Under the pieces are notes generated by a model. The model had not been told where the DNA came from and did not search any database. It saw only the letters and a list, made by a program, of their open reading frames with translations. From Stenotrophomonas maltophilia (GTDB taxonomy: Bacteria; Pseudomonadota; Gammaproteobacteria; Xanthomonadales; Xanthomonadaceae): a stretch of 64,000 nt of DNA. The stretch covers positions 1-64,000 of the forward strand of contig NZ_QFHO01000007.1 in assembly GCF_004920835.1 (NCBI RefSeq). Reading direction: 5' to 3'. The position numbers were made by a program, and so were the translations under genes. The first letter of the stretch is position 1. Each line of letters starts with the position of its first letter. Below are positions 45,855 to 55,800 of the stretch, piece after piece.

Positions 45855-48473
45855 ATGAATACCGATTACCGCAAGAACCTCCCCGGCAGCTCGCTGGACT
45901 ATTTCGACGCGCGCGCCGCTGTCGATGCGATCCAGCCCGGCGCCTACGCCACGCTGCCGTACGTATCGCGCGTGCTGGCCGAGAACCTGGTGCGCCGCTG
46001 CGATCCGGCGACGCTGACCGATTCGCTGAAGCAGCTGATCGAGCGCCGTCGCGACCTGGATTTCCCGTGGTTCCCTGCGCGCGTGGTGTGCCATGACATC
46101 CTCGGGCAGACCGCACTGGTCGACCTGGCCGGCCTGCGTGATGCGATTGCCGACAAGGGCGGCGACCCGGCCAAGGTCAACCCGGTGGTGCCGGTGCAGC
46201 TGATCGTCGATCACTCGCTGGCGGTGGAATGCGGTGGTTACGATCCGCAGGCGTTCGAGAAGAACCGCGCCATCGAGGATCGCCGCAACGAAGACCGTTT
46301 CCACTTCATCGACTGGACCAAGCTGGCCTTCGAGAACGTGGACGTGATTCCGCCAGGCAATGGCATCATGCACCAGATCAACCTGGAGAAGATGTCGCCG
46401 GTAGTCTACGTGCAGGACGGCGTGGCCTTCCCGGATACCTGCGTGGGCACCGACAGCCACACCCCGCATGTGGATGCACTGGGCGTGATCGCCATCGGTG
46501 TTGGCGGCCTGGAAGCAGAAAACGTGATGCTGGGCCGCGCCTCGTGGATGCGCCTGCCGGACATCATCGGTGTCGAGCTGACCGGCAAGCCGCAGCCCGG
46601 CATCACCGCCACCGACGTGGTGCTGGCATTGACCGAGTTCCTGCGCAAGGAACGCGTGGTGGGCGCCTGGCTTGAATTCTTCGGCGAGGGTGCCGCGGCA
46701 CTGACCATCGGTGACCGCGCCACCATCTCCAATATGTGCCCGGAGTACGGCGCCACTGCGGCGATGTTCTACATCGATGCGCAGACCACCGAGTACCTGC
46801 GCCTGACCGGCCGCGAGGAATCGCAGGTGGCGCTGGTGGAAAACTATGCACGCACCACCGGCCTGTGGGCCGATGACCTGGCCACCGCACAGTACGAGCG
46901 CGTGCTGCGCTTCGATCTGTCGACCGTGGTGCGCAACATGGCCGGCCCGTCCAACCCGCACAAGCGCGTGGCCACCGCCGAGCTGGCCGAGCGCGGCATC
47001 GCCGACGAAGCCAAGCTGGAAGCAGGCAAGGCCGAGCAGGCGCAGGGGCTGATGCCCGATGGCGCGGTGATCATCGCTGCCATCACCAGCTGCACCAATA
47101 CCTCCAACCCGCGCAACGTGATCGCCGCCGGCCTGCTGGCACGCAAGGCCAACGAGCGTGGCCTGCTGCGCAAGCCTTGGGTGAAGTCGTCGCTGGCACC
47201 CGGTTCCAAGGCAGTGCAGCTGTACCTGGAAGAAGCGGGCCTGCTGCCCGACCTGGAGAAGCTGGGCTTCGGCATCGTCGCCTTCGCCTGCACCACCTGC
47301 AATGGCATGAGCGGCGCGCTGGATCCGAAGATCCAGCAGGAAATCATCGACCGTGACCTGTACGCCACGGCGGTACTGTCGGGCAACCGCAACTTCGACG
47401 GCCGCATCCATCCGTACGCCAAGCAGGCCTTCCTGGCCTCGCCGCCGCTGGTGATCGCCTACGCCATTGCCGGCACCATCCGCTTTGACATCGAGAAGGA
47501 TGTGCTGGGCGTGGACACCGACGGCAACGAGGTGCGCCTGAAGGACATCTGGCCGAGTGACGCCGAGATCGATGCGGTGGTGAAGGCGGCGGTGAAGCCG
47601 GAGCAGTTCCGCAGCGTCTACAACCCGATGTTCAACGTACGCGTCGAACACGGCGCAGCGGTGAGCCCGCTGTACGACTGGCGCCCGCAGAGCACCTACA
47701 TCCGTCGTCCGCCGTACTGGGAAGGTGCACTGGCCGGTGAGCGCTCGCTGGCCGGCATGCGTGCGCTGGCGGTGTTGCCCGACAACATCACCACCGACCA
47801 CCTGTCGCCGTCCAACGCGATCATGGCCTCCAGCGCCGCCGGCGAATACCTGGCGAAGATGGGCCTGCCGGAAGAGGACTTCAATTCCTACGCCACCCAT
47901 CGCGGTGACCACCTGACCGCGCAGCGTGCCACCTTCGCCAACCCGAAGCTGTTCAACGAGATGGTGCGCAATGAAGATGGCAGCGTGAAACAGGGTTCGC
48001 TGGCGCGCGTCGAGCCGGAAGGCAAGGTCATGCGCATGTGGGAAGCGATCGAGACCTACATGGAGCGCAAGCAGCCGCTGATCATCATCGCCGGTGCCGA
48101 CTACGGGCAGGGTTCTTCGCGTGACTGGGCCGCCAAGGGCGTGCGCCTGGCTGGCGTGGAGGCCATCGTTGCCGAAGGCTTTGAGCGCATCCACCGCACC
48201 AACCTGATCGGCATGGGCGTGCTGCCGCTGGAGTTCAAGCCGGGCACCACCCGTCTGACCCTGGGCATCGATGGCACCGAAACCTTCGACGTCATCGGTG
48301 AACGCACGCCGCGCGCCGAGCTGCGCGTGGTCATCCACCGCCGCGACGGCCAGGACGTGATCGTGCCGGTCACCTGCCGCCTGGACAGTGACGAGGAAGT
48401 GGCGATCTACGAAGCCGGTGGCGTGCTGCAGCGTTTCGCACAGGACTTCCTGGAAGGCGCCAAGGTGGCGTAA
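45855..48473 (+). CDS. acnD: Fe/S-dependent 2-methylcitrate dehydratase AcnD
   Basis: This 872-residue aconitase-family enzyme dehydrates 2-methylcitrate towards 2-methylaconitate. It shows the three cluster cysteines in SCTNTSNP and CTTCNGMSG, the aconitase stretch CVGTDSHTPHVDALGVIAIGVGGLEAE and the C-terminal swivel domain with GADYGQGSSRDWAAKG. The AcnD subgroup works with PrpF, encoded next, to do the job that PrpD does alone. No clear ribosome site is visible before the ATG. Confidence 0.95.
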   Translation: MNTDYRKNLPGSSLDYFDARAAVDAIQPGAYATLPYVSRVLAENLVRRCDPATLTDSLKQLIERRRDLDFPWFPARVVCHDILGQTALVDLAGLRDAIADKGGDPAKVNPVVPVQLIVDHSLAVECGGYDPQAFEKNRAIEDRRNEDRFHFIDWTKLAFENVDVIPPGNGIMHQINLEKMSPVVYVQDGVAFPDTCVGTDSHTPHVDALGVIAIGVGGLEAENVMLGRASWMRLPDIIGVELTGKPQPGITATDVVLALTEFLRKERVVGAWLEFFGEGAAALTIGDRATISNMCPEYGATAAMFYIDAQTTEYLRLTGREESQVALVENYARTTGLWADDLATAQYERVLRFDLSTVVRNMAGPSNPHKRVATAELAERGIADEAKLEAGKAEQAQGLMPDGAVIIAAITSCTNTSNPRNVIAAGLLARKANERGLLRKPWVKSSLAPGSKAVQLYLEEAGLLPDLEKLGFGIVAFACTTCNGMSGALDPKIQQEIIDRDLYATAVLSGNRNFDGRIHPYAKQAFLASPPLVIAYAIAGTIRFDIEKDVLGVDTDGNEVRLKDIWPSDAEIDAVVKAAVKPEQFRSVYNPMFNVRVEHGAAVSPLYDWRPQSTYIRRPPYWEGALAGERSLAGMRALAVLPDNITTDHLSPSNAIMASSAAGEYLAKMGLPEEDFNSYATHRGDHLTAQRATFANPKLFNEMVRNEDGSVKQGSLARVEPEGKVMRMWEAIETYMERKQPLIIIAGADYGQGSSRDWAAKGVRLAGVEAIVAEGFERIHRTNLIGMGVLPLEFKPGTTRLTLGIDGTETFDVIGERTPRAELRVVIHRRDGQDVIVPVTCRLDSDEEVAIYEAGGVLQRFAQDFLEGAKVA

Positions 48474-48480
48474 GGCATCC

Positions 48481-48502
48481 GACGGCCCGGTAACGGGCCG
48501 TC
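48481..48502 (+). terminator. Intra-operon hairpin between acnD and prpF
   Basis: GACGGCCCG (48481-48489) and CGGGCCGTC (48494-48502) form a 9-bp stem with a GTAA loop and a following TTTC. It is probably an attenuator rather than an operon end, since prpF follows 22 bases later. Confidence 0.55.
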
Positions 48503-48524
48503 TTTCATTGCAAGGAACCGTTCC

Positions 48525-49703
48525 ATGGCATTTCTCCCGCAACTCTGTATTCCCGCCACCTACATGCGCGGCGGCACCAGCAAGGGCGTGTTCTTCCGCC
48601 TGCAGGACCTGCCCGAGGCCGCGCAGGTGCCGGGCGCTGCGCGCGATGCGCTGCTGATGCGCGTGATCGGTTCGCCCGATCCGTATGGCAAGCAGACCGA
48701 CGGCATGGGGGGCGCCACCTCCAGCACCAGCAAGTGCGTGATCATCTCCACCGCCTCTGTGCCGGATCACGATGTCGACTATCTGTACGGCCAGGTCTCG
48801 ATCGACTCCGCCTTCGTCGATTGGAGCGGCAACTGCGGCAATCTCAGCACTGCGGTGGGTCCGTTCGCCATCGCCAACGGCCTGATCGATCCTGCCCGCG
48901 TGCCGCGCGATGGCCTGTGCACCGTGCGCATCTGGCAGGCCAACATCGGCAAGACCATCATTGCCCATGTGCCGATGCGCGATGGCGAAGTGCAGGAAAC
49001 CGGCGATTTCGAGCTGGATGGCGTGACCTTCCCGGCCGCCGAGATCCAGCTTGAATTCATTGATCCGTCCGACGACGGCGATGCGGGCGCGATGTTCCCC
49101 ACCGGGAATCTGGTCGATACGCTGGAAGTGCCGAGCGTGGGCAGCTTCGAGGTGACGATGATCACCGCCGGCATTCCGACGATCTTCCTCAACGCCGCCG
49201 ACCTGGGTTACACCGGTACCGAGCTGCAGCCGGTGATCAACGAGGATAAAGGAGCGCTGGAGCGCTTCGAGAAGATCCGCGCCTACGGTGCAGTGCGCAT
49301 GGGCCTGATCTCGAAGCTGGAAGACGCGGCCACCCGTCAGCACACGCCGAAGGTGGCCTTCGTGGCGCCGGCACAGGACTATGTCTCGTCCAGTGGCAAA
49401 GCTATCCCGGCGTCGGCGATCGACCTGCACGCGCGCGCGTTGTCGATGGGAAAACTGCACCACGCGATGATGGGTACCGCCGCCGTGGCGATCGGCACTG
49501 CAGCGGCAATTCCCGGAACACTGGTCAACCGTGCTGCAGGCGGCGGCGAGCGCGAAGCGGTGACCTTCGGTCATCCCTCCGGCACATTGCGCGTGGGTGC
49601 GCAGGCGGCACTCGTTGACGGGCAGTGGACAGTAAGCAAGGCCATCATGAGCCGCAGTGCCCGCGTGCTGATGGAAGGCAAGGTGCGGGTGCCGGCCGAG
49701 TAA
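48525..49703 (+). CDS. prpF: 2-methylaconitate cis-trans isomerase PrpF
   Basis: This 392-residue protein of the diaminopimelate-epimerase-like PrpF family converts the AcnD product into the form that aconitase can hydrate. Family signatures are PATYMRGGTSKGVFF, DGMGGATSSTSKCVI, the SGNCGNLSTAVGPFA stretch and GHPSGTLRVGAQA. AAGGAA precedes the ATG. It is followed by a SMAG pair before prpD. Confidence 0.95.
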   Translation: MAFLPQLCIPATYMRGGTSKGVFFRLQDLPEAAQVPGAARDALLMRVIGSPDPYGKQTDGMGGATSSTSKCVIISTASVPDHDVDYLYGQVSIDSAFVDWSGNCGNLSTAVGPFAIANGLIDPARVPRDGLCTVRIWQANIGKTIIAHVPMRDGEVQETGDFELDGVTFPAAEIQLEFIDPSDDGDAGAMFPTGNLVDTLEVPSVGSFEVTMITAGIPTIFLNAADLGYTGTELQPVINEDKGALERFEKIRAYGAVRMGLISKLEDAATRQHTPKVAFVAPAQDYVSSSGKAIPASAIDLHARALSMGKLHHAMMGTAAVAIGTAAAIPGTLVNRAAGGGEREAVTFGHPSGTLRVGAQAALVDGQWTVSKAIMSRSARVLMEGKVRVPAE

Positions 49704-49734
49704 CCAGCAGGTCGGCGCTGGCATCACACGCTTC

Positions 49735-49812
49735 GGTAGATGCCAACCTTGGTTGGCATGGCATTGGCACCGCCCGGGCAATCTCCAGCGCCAACCAAGG
49801 TTGGCGACTACC
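49735..49812. repeat. SMAG-type repeat pair inside the prp operon
   Basis: GGTAGATGCCAACCTTGGTTGGCATG (from 49735) faces GCGCCAACCAAGGTTGGCGACTACC (to 49812). It lies between prpF and prpD on the operon transcript, where it can form a stable RNA hairpin. Confidence 0.88.
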
Positions 49813-49855
49813 GGGATGCGCGGCCTGACCTGCTTTTCTGAAGAGGAGATCGACG

Positions 49856-51316
49856 ATGTCCGGCAACCACACCCCATCCAACGAGCGTGCAGCGTGGGAT
49901 GCGCTGCTGGTGGACATCGTCGACTACGTGCGCGACGCGCGCATCGACTCACCACTGGCGTTCCAGACCGCGCATCACTGCCTGCTTGATACGCTGGGCT
50001 GCGGCCTGGAAGCGCTGTCCTTCCCGGCCTGCAGCAAGCTGCTCGGTCCCGTGGTGCCGGGCATCAGCGTGGTCAATGGCGCGCGCGTGCCGGGTACGCA
50101 CTACGTGCTGGATCCGGTGCAGGCCGCCTTCAACCTTGGCGCGATGGTGCGCTGGCTCGATTTCAACGACACCTGGCTGGCTGCCGAATGGGGCCACCCG
50201 TCGGACAACCTGGGCGGCATCCTCGCCGTCTGCGATTGGCTGGGACGCAACGCGCAGGCCCTGCGTCGACCACCGCCGACCGTGCACGACGTGCTGCTGG
50301 CGATGATCAAGGCGCATGAGATCCAGGGCGTGCTGGCGCTGAAGAATTCCTTCAACCGGGTCGGGCTGGACCATGTTGTGCTGGTCAAGGTGGCGACCAC
50401 CGCCGTGGTCGCGCAGTTGCTCGGGCTTGATCGCGAACGCATGCTCAATGCAGTGTCGCTGGCCTGGGTCGATGGCCAGGCGCTGCGCACCTACCGGCAC
50501 GCGCCCAACACCGGTTCGCGCAAGAGCTGGGCCGCCGGCGACGCCACCAGTCGTGGCGTGCGCCTGGCGCTGATCGCGGCAACGGGCGAAATGGGCTATC
50601 CGAGCGTGCTCAGTGCACCGGTCTGGGGTTTCGAGGCGGTATCCATGCACGGCCAGGCACTGACGCTGGGGCGACCGCTGGGCAGCTATGTGATGGAGAA
50701 CGTGCTGTTCAAGATCAGCTACCCGGCCGAGTTCCACGGCCAGACGGCCGTGGAGGCGGCGATCACGCTGCACCAGCAGCTGCGTGCTGCGGGGCGGCGG
50801 GTCGAGGACATCGCGCACATCGACATCCGCACCCAGGAAGCCTGCATCCGCATCATCGACAAGCAGGGGCCGCTGCATAATCCGGCCGACCGCGATCACT
50901 GCGTGCAGTACATGGTGGCCATCGCGCTGCTGCACGGGCGGCTGGTGGCCGAGGACTACGAGGACGACATGGCCGCCGACCCGCGCATCGACGCGCTGCG
51001 GGCGAAGATGGCCTGCTGGGAAGACCCGCAGCTCAGCGCGGACTATCTGGACCCGGACAAGCGCAGTATCGCCAACGGGCTGACCGTGCGCTTCACCGAT
51101 GGCAACGGACTGCCGGAGGTACTGGTGGAGTACCCGCTCGGCCACGCGCGGCGCCGGCAGGAGGGCATTCCGCTGCTGATGGACAAGTTCCGCCGGCACC
51201 TCGCGCACCGGTTCCCGACCGGCCAGCAGCAGCGCATCCTGGCGGCCTCGCTGGACCCGGTGGCGCTGGCCGCGATGCCGGTGACGGACTACGTGGACCT
51301 GTATCTGCCGGGGTAG
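49856..51316 (+). CDS. prpD: 2-methylcitrate dehydratase PrpD
   Basis: This 486-residue cofactor-free dehydratase of the MmgE/PrpD family has DTLGCGLEALSFPAC, the FNLGAMVRWLDFNDTWLAAEWGHPSDNLGGILA signature and the long C-terminal lid domain. It duplicates the role of AcnD/PrpF. AGAGGAG stands before the ATG. It is the last prp gene, set off from prpF by 152 bases with a SMAG pair. Confidence 0.95.
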   Translation: MSGNHTPSNERAAWDALLVDIVDYVRDARIDSPLAFQTAHHCLLDTLGCGLEALSFPACSKLLGPVVPGISVVNGARVPGTHYVLDPVQAAFNLGAMVRWLDFNDTWLAAEWGHPSDNLGGILAVCDWLGRNAQALRRPPPTVHDVLLAMIKAHEIQGVLALKNSFNRVGLDHVVLVKVATTAVVAQLLGLDRERMLNAVSLAWVDGQALRTYRHAPNTGSRKSWAAGDATSRGVRLALIAATGEMGYPSVLSAPVWGFEAVSMHGQALTLGRPLGSYVMENVLFKISYPAEFHGQTAVEAAITLHQQLRAAGRRVEDIAHIDIRTQEACIRIIDKQGPLHNPADRDHCVQYMVAIALLHGRLVAEDYEDDMAADPRIDALRAKMACWEDPQLSADYLDPDKRSIANGLTVRFTDGNGLPEVLVEYPLGHARRRQEGIPLLMDKFRRHLAHRFPTGQQQRILAASLDPVALAAMPVTDYVDLYLPG

Positions 51317-51323
51317 GGGCTCT

Positions 51324-51378
51324 GGTAGATGCCAGCCTTGGTTGGCGTCAGGAGCGCCAACCAAGGCTGGCATCTACC
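51324..51378. repeat. SMAG-type repeat pair after prpD
   Basis: GGTAGATGCCAGCCTTGGTTGGCG (from 51324) and CGCCAACCAAGGCTGGCATCTACC (to 51378) face each other eight bases after the prpD stop, between two convergent genes. Confidence 0.88.
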
Positions 51379-51393
51379 ATTGTGTGCGCCGGA

Positions 51394-52530
51394 TCAGATC
51401 ACGTATGTGGAAAGGCATCCATAGTCGGTCCGTACCGAGATGGCGTTGTCTCCCGTCCATGCGATATGCGCGGTACGTACCACATGATCTATCGCAAAGC
51501 TTCGAATTTCCCTCATGTCCGCGAAGTCATGGAGGATGATCTGTCCACGGCGCAGGATGGCCAGTCGCTTACCGTCGGCGTCCAGCGCAAAGTCGGCTCG
51601 TGTCATGTCAGCGAAATTCGGCCAGCCGGAAGGACACGCCCCTGTTGCCGTATCCAGGCACAGCAAGCGCCATTTTCCATATTGTTCCAACGCCAGCAGC
51701 CAGCGCCCATCGGGGCTCCACTCCATCTTGGTGATCATTTCAAAATCACTTCGATGTCGGCGGACAGTTTCCGCCTGAGCGATATCGATGTACTCGATCT
51801 CACCGGGAGTGGCGCAGCAGGCAAGCATTGCGGCATTCGGGGAGAGCGCGCCCATCATCTGCCTCGAATGCCCGCCCACCATCGCGGGGGTACGTGTCAA
51901 CTGCAGTACGCGCTGCCTATTGGCGAGTCTCATGACCGTTACATGATCGCTATCATGCCACGCGACGTGCCCGTTGGACGTTGTCAGGAACGGCGATGAC
52001 ATTACCGTTGCATCACTGATCCGCTGGGCAGGACTGCCATCAGATGGCCAAAGGTAGATGCCGGAGTCGAATCGGATCAGGAAGCCGGTGCCGTCATTCG
52101 CAGGGAGTGCTGACCATGCAAGATCGGTTTTGCCGGGGCGCCACTCATGGAGTGTCCTGGCATCGTCACCAACGAGCACCAGCATGTCGGTTGCTGCACC
52201 AGACGCATCCTCATCCTGATGCCGGTTGGTCACTACTCTGCCAGCGCAGCCGGCAATCATCAGGGCCCCTGTATAGCCGCCGCCGATGTACCTCTGCATG
52301 CTCGGTTGCCCTGCTTCAGCGGCAGGATTCACCAGTACGAAGCCCTTCTTCAGCCGCGACCATTCCTGCTTGACTGCCCATGCAACGGCTTCGTCTGGCC
52401 CTAGGAACTCCTTCGGCTGCACTTTCGGCTTGGCAGCGTTGCCGGACGTCACTTCCACAATCGCACCTTCACAACGGGTGCCCCAGATCTTTCCGGTCGT
52501 CGGATCGTGGAGCAAGCGCTCTCTTGTCAC
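51394..52530 (-). CDS. WGR-like domain fused to a WD40-type beta-propeller, orphan
   Basis: This 378-residue cytoplasmic protein has no signal peptide. The first 70 residues resemble a WGR domain: TGKIWGTRCEGAIVEV, then PKEFLGPDEAVAWAVKQEWSRLKKGFVLV. The rest (about 90-378) is a beta-propeller with blade-like repeats such as MMGALSPNAAMLACCATPG and MEWSPDGRWLLALEQYGKWRLLCLD. I know of no assigned function. GC is lower than its surroundings (35 and 36 of 60 in two sampled lines), suggesting later acquisition. The start is GTG at 52530 with AAGG nine bases before it and a TATAAA hexamer upstream. Confidence 0.72.
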   Translation of the reverse strand: MTRERLLHDPTTGKIWGTRCEGAIVEVTSGNAAKPKVQPKEFLGPDEAVAWAVKQEWSRLKKGFVLVNPAAEAGQPSMQRYIGGGYTGALMIAGCAGRVVTNRHQDEDASGAATDMLVLVGDDARTLHEWRPGKTDLAWSALPANDGTGFLIRFDSGIYLWPSDGSPAQRISDATVMSSPFLTTSNGHVAWHDSDHVTVMRLANRQRVLQLTRTPAMVGGHSRQMMGALSPNAAMLACCATPGEIEYIDIAQAETVRRHRSDFEMITKMEWSPDGRWLLALEQYGKWRLLCLDTATGACPSGWPNFADMTRADFALDADGKRLAILRRGQIILHDFADMREIRSFAIDHVVRTAHIAWTGDNAISVRTDYGCLSTYVI

Positions 52531-52744
52531 GTCGGGTTGCCTTTATAAGTTGGGCGGACGCTCGATGCTACAGCGATGATTGAAGGTGGGTCGGCAGTGG
52601 GTGGGTTGGGGGTTATCTCCGACACTGGTGGACGGTTTTGGCTTCGTGTGCAGGGGGGCGCCGCGCGGGTTGGTGGGCTGTTGATGTGTGGGCAGCGCCG
52701 CGCCCGGGGCGCCACCCGGGTACCCGTCTGGCGACGCCGATCCC

Positions 52745-52767
52745 GCCGGGCATGGCCCGGCGCTACC
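52745..52767. repeat. Solitary SMAG-type unit
   Basis: GCCGGGCATGGCCCGGCGCTACC has the same sequence as the left unit at 21905-21927, but no inverse partner lies next to it. Confidence 0.8.
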
Positions 52768-52796
52768 CTTGGCCCCGCTTTCCGACCGCCGGGGCG

Positions 52797-52825
52797 TCAA
52801 CACCTTGACGCGGCGCGCCTATAAT
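52797..52825 (+). promoter_or_regulatory. Sigma-70 promoter of the alpha-2-macroglobulin operon
   Basis: A perfect TATAAT (52820-52825) has TCAACA (52797-52802) 17 bases upstream, a 4/6 match to the -35. AAGGAG at 52839-52844 is the ribosome site. A closer TTGACG at 52805 is only nine bases away and is not usable as a -35. Confidence 0.65.
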
Positions 52826-52851
52826 GTCTGCCTCGATCAAGGAGTGACGAC

Positions 52852-55800
52852 ATGAGCGGTCCGGCACGGCGGAAGCGGTGGGGTTGGGCGGCGGTGGTAC
52901 TGGCAGGAGGCCTGGTGCTGGGCCTGGCCGGCTGCCGCAACGACAGCGGGCAGCTGCCCAAGAGCAGCGGTGAGGCCATCACCACCAAGGCCGAGCAGGT
53001 GAAGGAATTCACCCTGCTGCGCGCTTACCCGGACCAGAAGAACGAAGGTTTGTCGTTGGCGCTGGAGTTCTCGCGCCCGCTGGTTGGCACCCAGGATTTC
53101 GACAAGCTGGTGCGCTTCGAGGAGAAGGTCGGCACCGACGACAGCAGCTGGACGCTGTCCGATGACGGCCTGACCCTGCGCTATCCGTTCGTCGAGGCCG
53201 GCAAGGAGTTCAGCCTGGTGGTCTCGCCCGACCTGCTGGCCGCCGATGGCAGCCGGCTGGGCAAGGAACTGAAGCAGAAGGTGTTCAGCGGCGAGCTGAA
53301 GCCGGTGGTTGGCTTCGCCTCGCAGGGCAGCGTGCTGCCGGCCAAGGACAGCCGCGGCCTGCCGGTGGTCTCGGTGAACGTGCCGGAGGTCGACGTCGAA
53401 TTTCTGCGCGTGCGCGAGAAGGACCTGCCGACCTTCTTCAGCCAGTACCAGCGTGGCGGCCGCCGTGGCAGCTGGGAGCTGAGCAGCGACTACGAGCGCA
53501 GTCCGATCAACAAGCTGGCCGAGCCGGTCTACGTCAATCGCTTCATCCTTGGCGGCAAGAAAAACGAGCGGGTACTGACCTACCTGCCGACCCAGGACAT
53601 CAAGGAACTGCAGGAGCCGGGCCTGTACTTCGCCCTGCTCAAGCGCACCGGCGACTATGAAGGCGAGTTCGATACCGCGTTCTTCTCGGTCAGCGACATC
53701 GGCCTGCATACGCGCGCCTACAAGGACAAGCTGTTCGTGCACACCGCCGGCCTCAAGGACGGTGCGCCGCTGAAGAGCATCGACCTGCGTGTGCTCGACG
53801 CCAAGGGCGAGGTGGTGCTGAAGGGCAGCACCGACGGCAACGGCAATGCGCTGCTGAACTACACCCTGGATGCCACCCACGTGCTGGTCGCCAGCACGGG
53901 CAAGGACACCAGCTTCCTGCCGTTCAACCAGCCTGCGCTGGACCTGAGCGAATTTGCCGTGGCCGGTCGTGACAATGCCTGGTTCGACGTTTACGCCTGG
54001 TCCGGCCGTGACCTGTATCGCCCGGGCGAGACCGTGCGCCTGTCCGCCCTGCTGCGTGACAACGACGGCAAGCCGGTCAAGGCACAGCCGGTGTTCCTGC
54101 GCTTGAAGCAGCCCGACGGCAAGACCTTCCGCGAGACCCGCCTGCAGCCGGGCGAGCAGGGCTACATCAACTTCGAGCAGGTCATTCCCCCCGAGGCGCC
54201 GACCGGGCGCTGGCAGGTCGAGTTCCGCACCGATCCGGCCAGCAAGGAGGCGATCCAGGGCATGACCCTGCGTATCGAGGAGTTCCTGCCCGAGCGCATG
54301 AAGCTGGACCTGGACAGCGCGCAGAAGACGCTGAAGCCGGGCGAGGACCTGCGCCTGCAGGCCAATGGTGCCTACCTGTACGGTGCGCCGGCGGACGGCA
54401 ACCGTTTCACCGCGCGCATGGCGGTGGCCGTCGAGCAGCAGCCGGTCGAGGGCCTGCCGGGCTACTTCTTCGGTGACCCGACCCTGCAGTTGCCGCGCGA
54501 AGCCAAGGACGTGATCGACACCACGCTGCCGGGCAACGGCCAGCTGCGTGAGGATGTGGCGTTGCCGGAAGAGGCGGCCAAGGCCAAGGCGCCGATCGCC
54601 GTGGTGCTGTCCGGCAGCCTGTATGAAACCGGTGGCCGTACCGTCACCCGCACCCTGAAGCGGGTGATGTGGCCGGCCAACGCGCTGGTCGGCGTGCGCC
54701 CGCTGTTCAACCCCGAGGATGGTGCTGACTCCAACGGCAACGCACGCTTCGAGCTGATGCGCGTGGATGCTGCCGGCACACCGCAGCCGGCCAAGGGCCT
54801 GAAGATCACCCTGGTGCGCGAACTGCGCGACTACCACTGGACCTTCAACGACAACCGCTGGGACTACGATTTCACCCGCCGCTTCGAGAACAAGGAAACC
54901 CGCACCGTCGATGCCGGCAGCAGCGCGGTCGCCTTCGATTTCCCGGTGGAGTGGGGCGAATACCGGGTGGACGTGTTCGATCCGTCCACCGGCCTGACGA
55001 GTCGCTACCCGTTCCGTGCTGGCTGGAGCTGGGGCGATGACAACCGTGGCCTGGATGCACGCCCGGACAAGGTCAAGCTGGGCCTGGACAAGACCGGCTA
55101 CAAGGCTGGTGACACCCTGGAAGTGACGGTGACCCCGCCGCATGCCGGCAAGGGCATCCTGATGGTCGAGACCGACCGCATGCTGTACGTGCAGGACATC
55201 GAGGCCAAGCCGGGTTCGACCTTCAAGATTCCGGTCACCGCCGATTGGGAGCGCCACGACGTCTACATCACCGCACTGGTGTTCCGCGGCGGCAGCGCGC
55301 CGAGCAAGATCACTCCGGCCCGTGCCGTGGGCGTGGTGCATGTGCCGATGGATCGCAAGGGGCGCACCGTAGCCGTCGGCCTGGCCGCGCCCAAGCAGAT
55401 GCGGCCGGAGCAGGACCTGCCGGTGACGGTCAGCGCGCCGCAGCTGGCCGGCAAGATGGCGCACGTCACCGTCTCGGCGGTGGACGTGGGCATCCTCAAC
55501 ATCACCCGCTTCCCGGTGCCCGATGCCGGTGCGCACTTCTTCGCCCAGCGTCGCCTTGGCATTGATGCCTACGACATCTACAGCCGGGTGATCGAGAGCT
55601 TCGACGGCGGTGCCGGCAAGCTGAAGTTCGGTGGCGACATGGCGCTGCAGGCATTGCCGCAGGCCAAGCGCCCGACCGCGCGCGTGCAGACCGTGGACCT
55701 GTTCTCCGGCCCGGTGCAGCTTGATGCAAAGGGCATCGCCCGCATACGCCTGAAGGTGCCAGACTTCAACGGCACACTGCGGGTGTCTGCGCTGGTCTAC

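Larger units (their letters stand above)
52531..52851. other. Intergenic region before the alpha-2-macroglobulin gene
   Basis: The region (321 bases) holds G-rich sequence without a recognisable gene, one solitary SMAG-like unit (52745-52767), and the promoter and ribosome site of the macroglobulin gene at its right end. Confidence 0.6.

Noticed and set aside
45687..49955. A 1422-residue open frame on the minus strand opposite prpC-acnD-prpF
   Set aside because: It is a by-product of high GC at third codon positions of the real plus-strand genes. Composition is rich in Gly, His, Arg, Val and Ala, without any recognisable domain.
52805..52825. TTGACG followed by TATAAT as the macroglobulin promoter
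   Set aside because: The spacing is only nine bases; TCAACA at 52797 gives the proper 17-base spacer instead.
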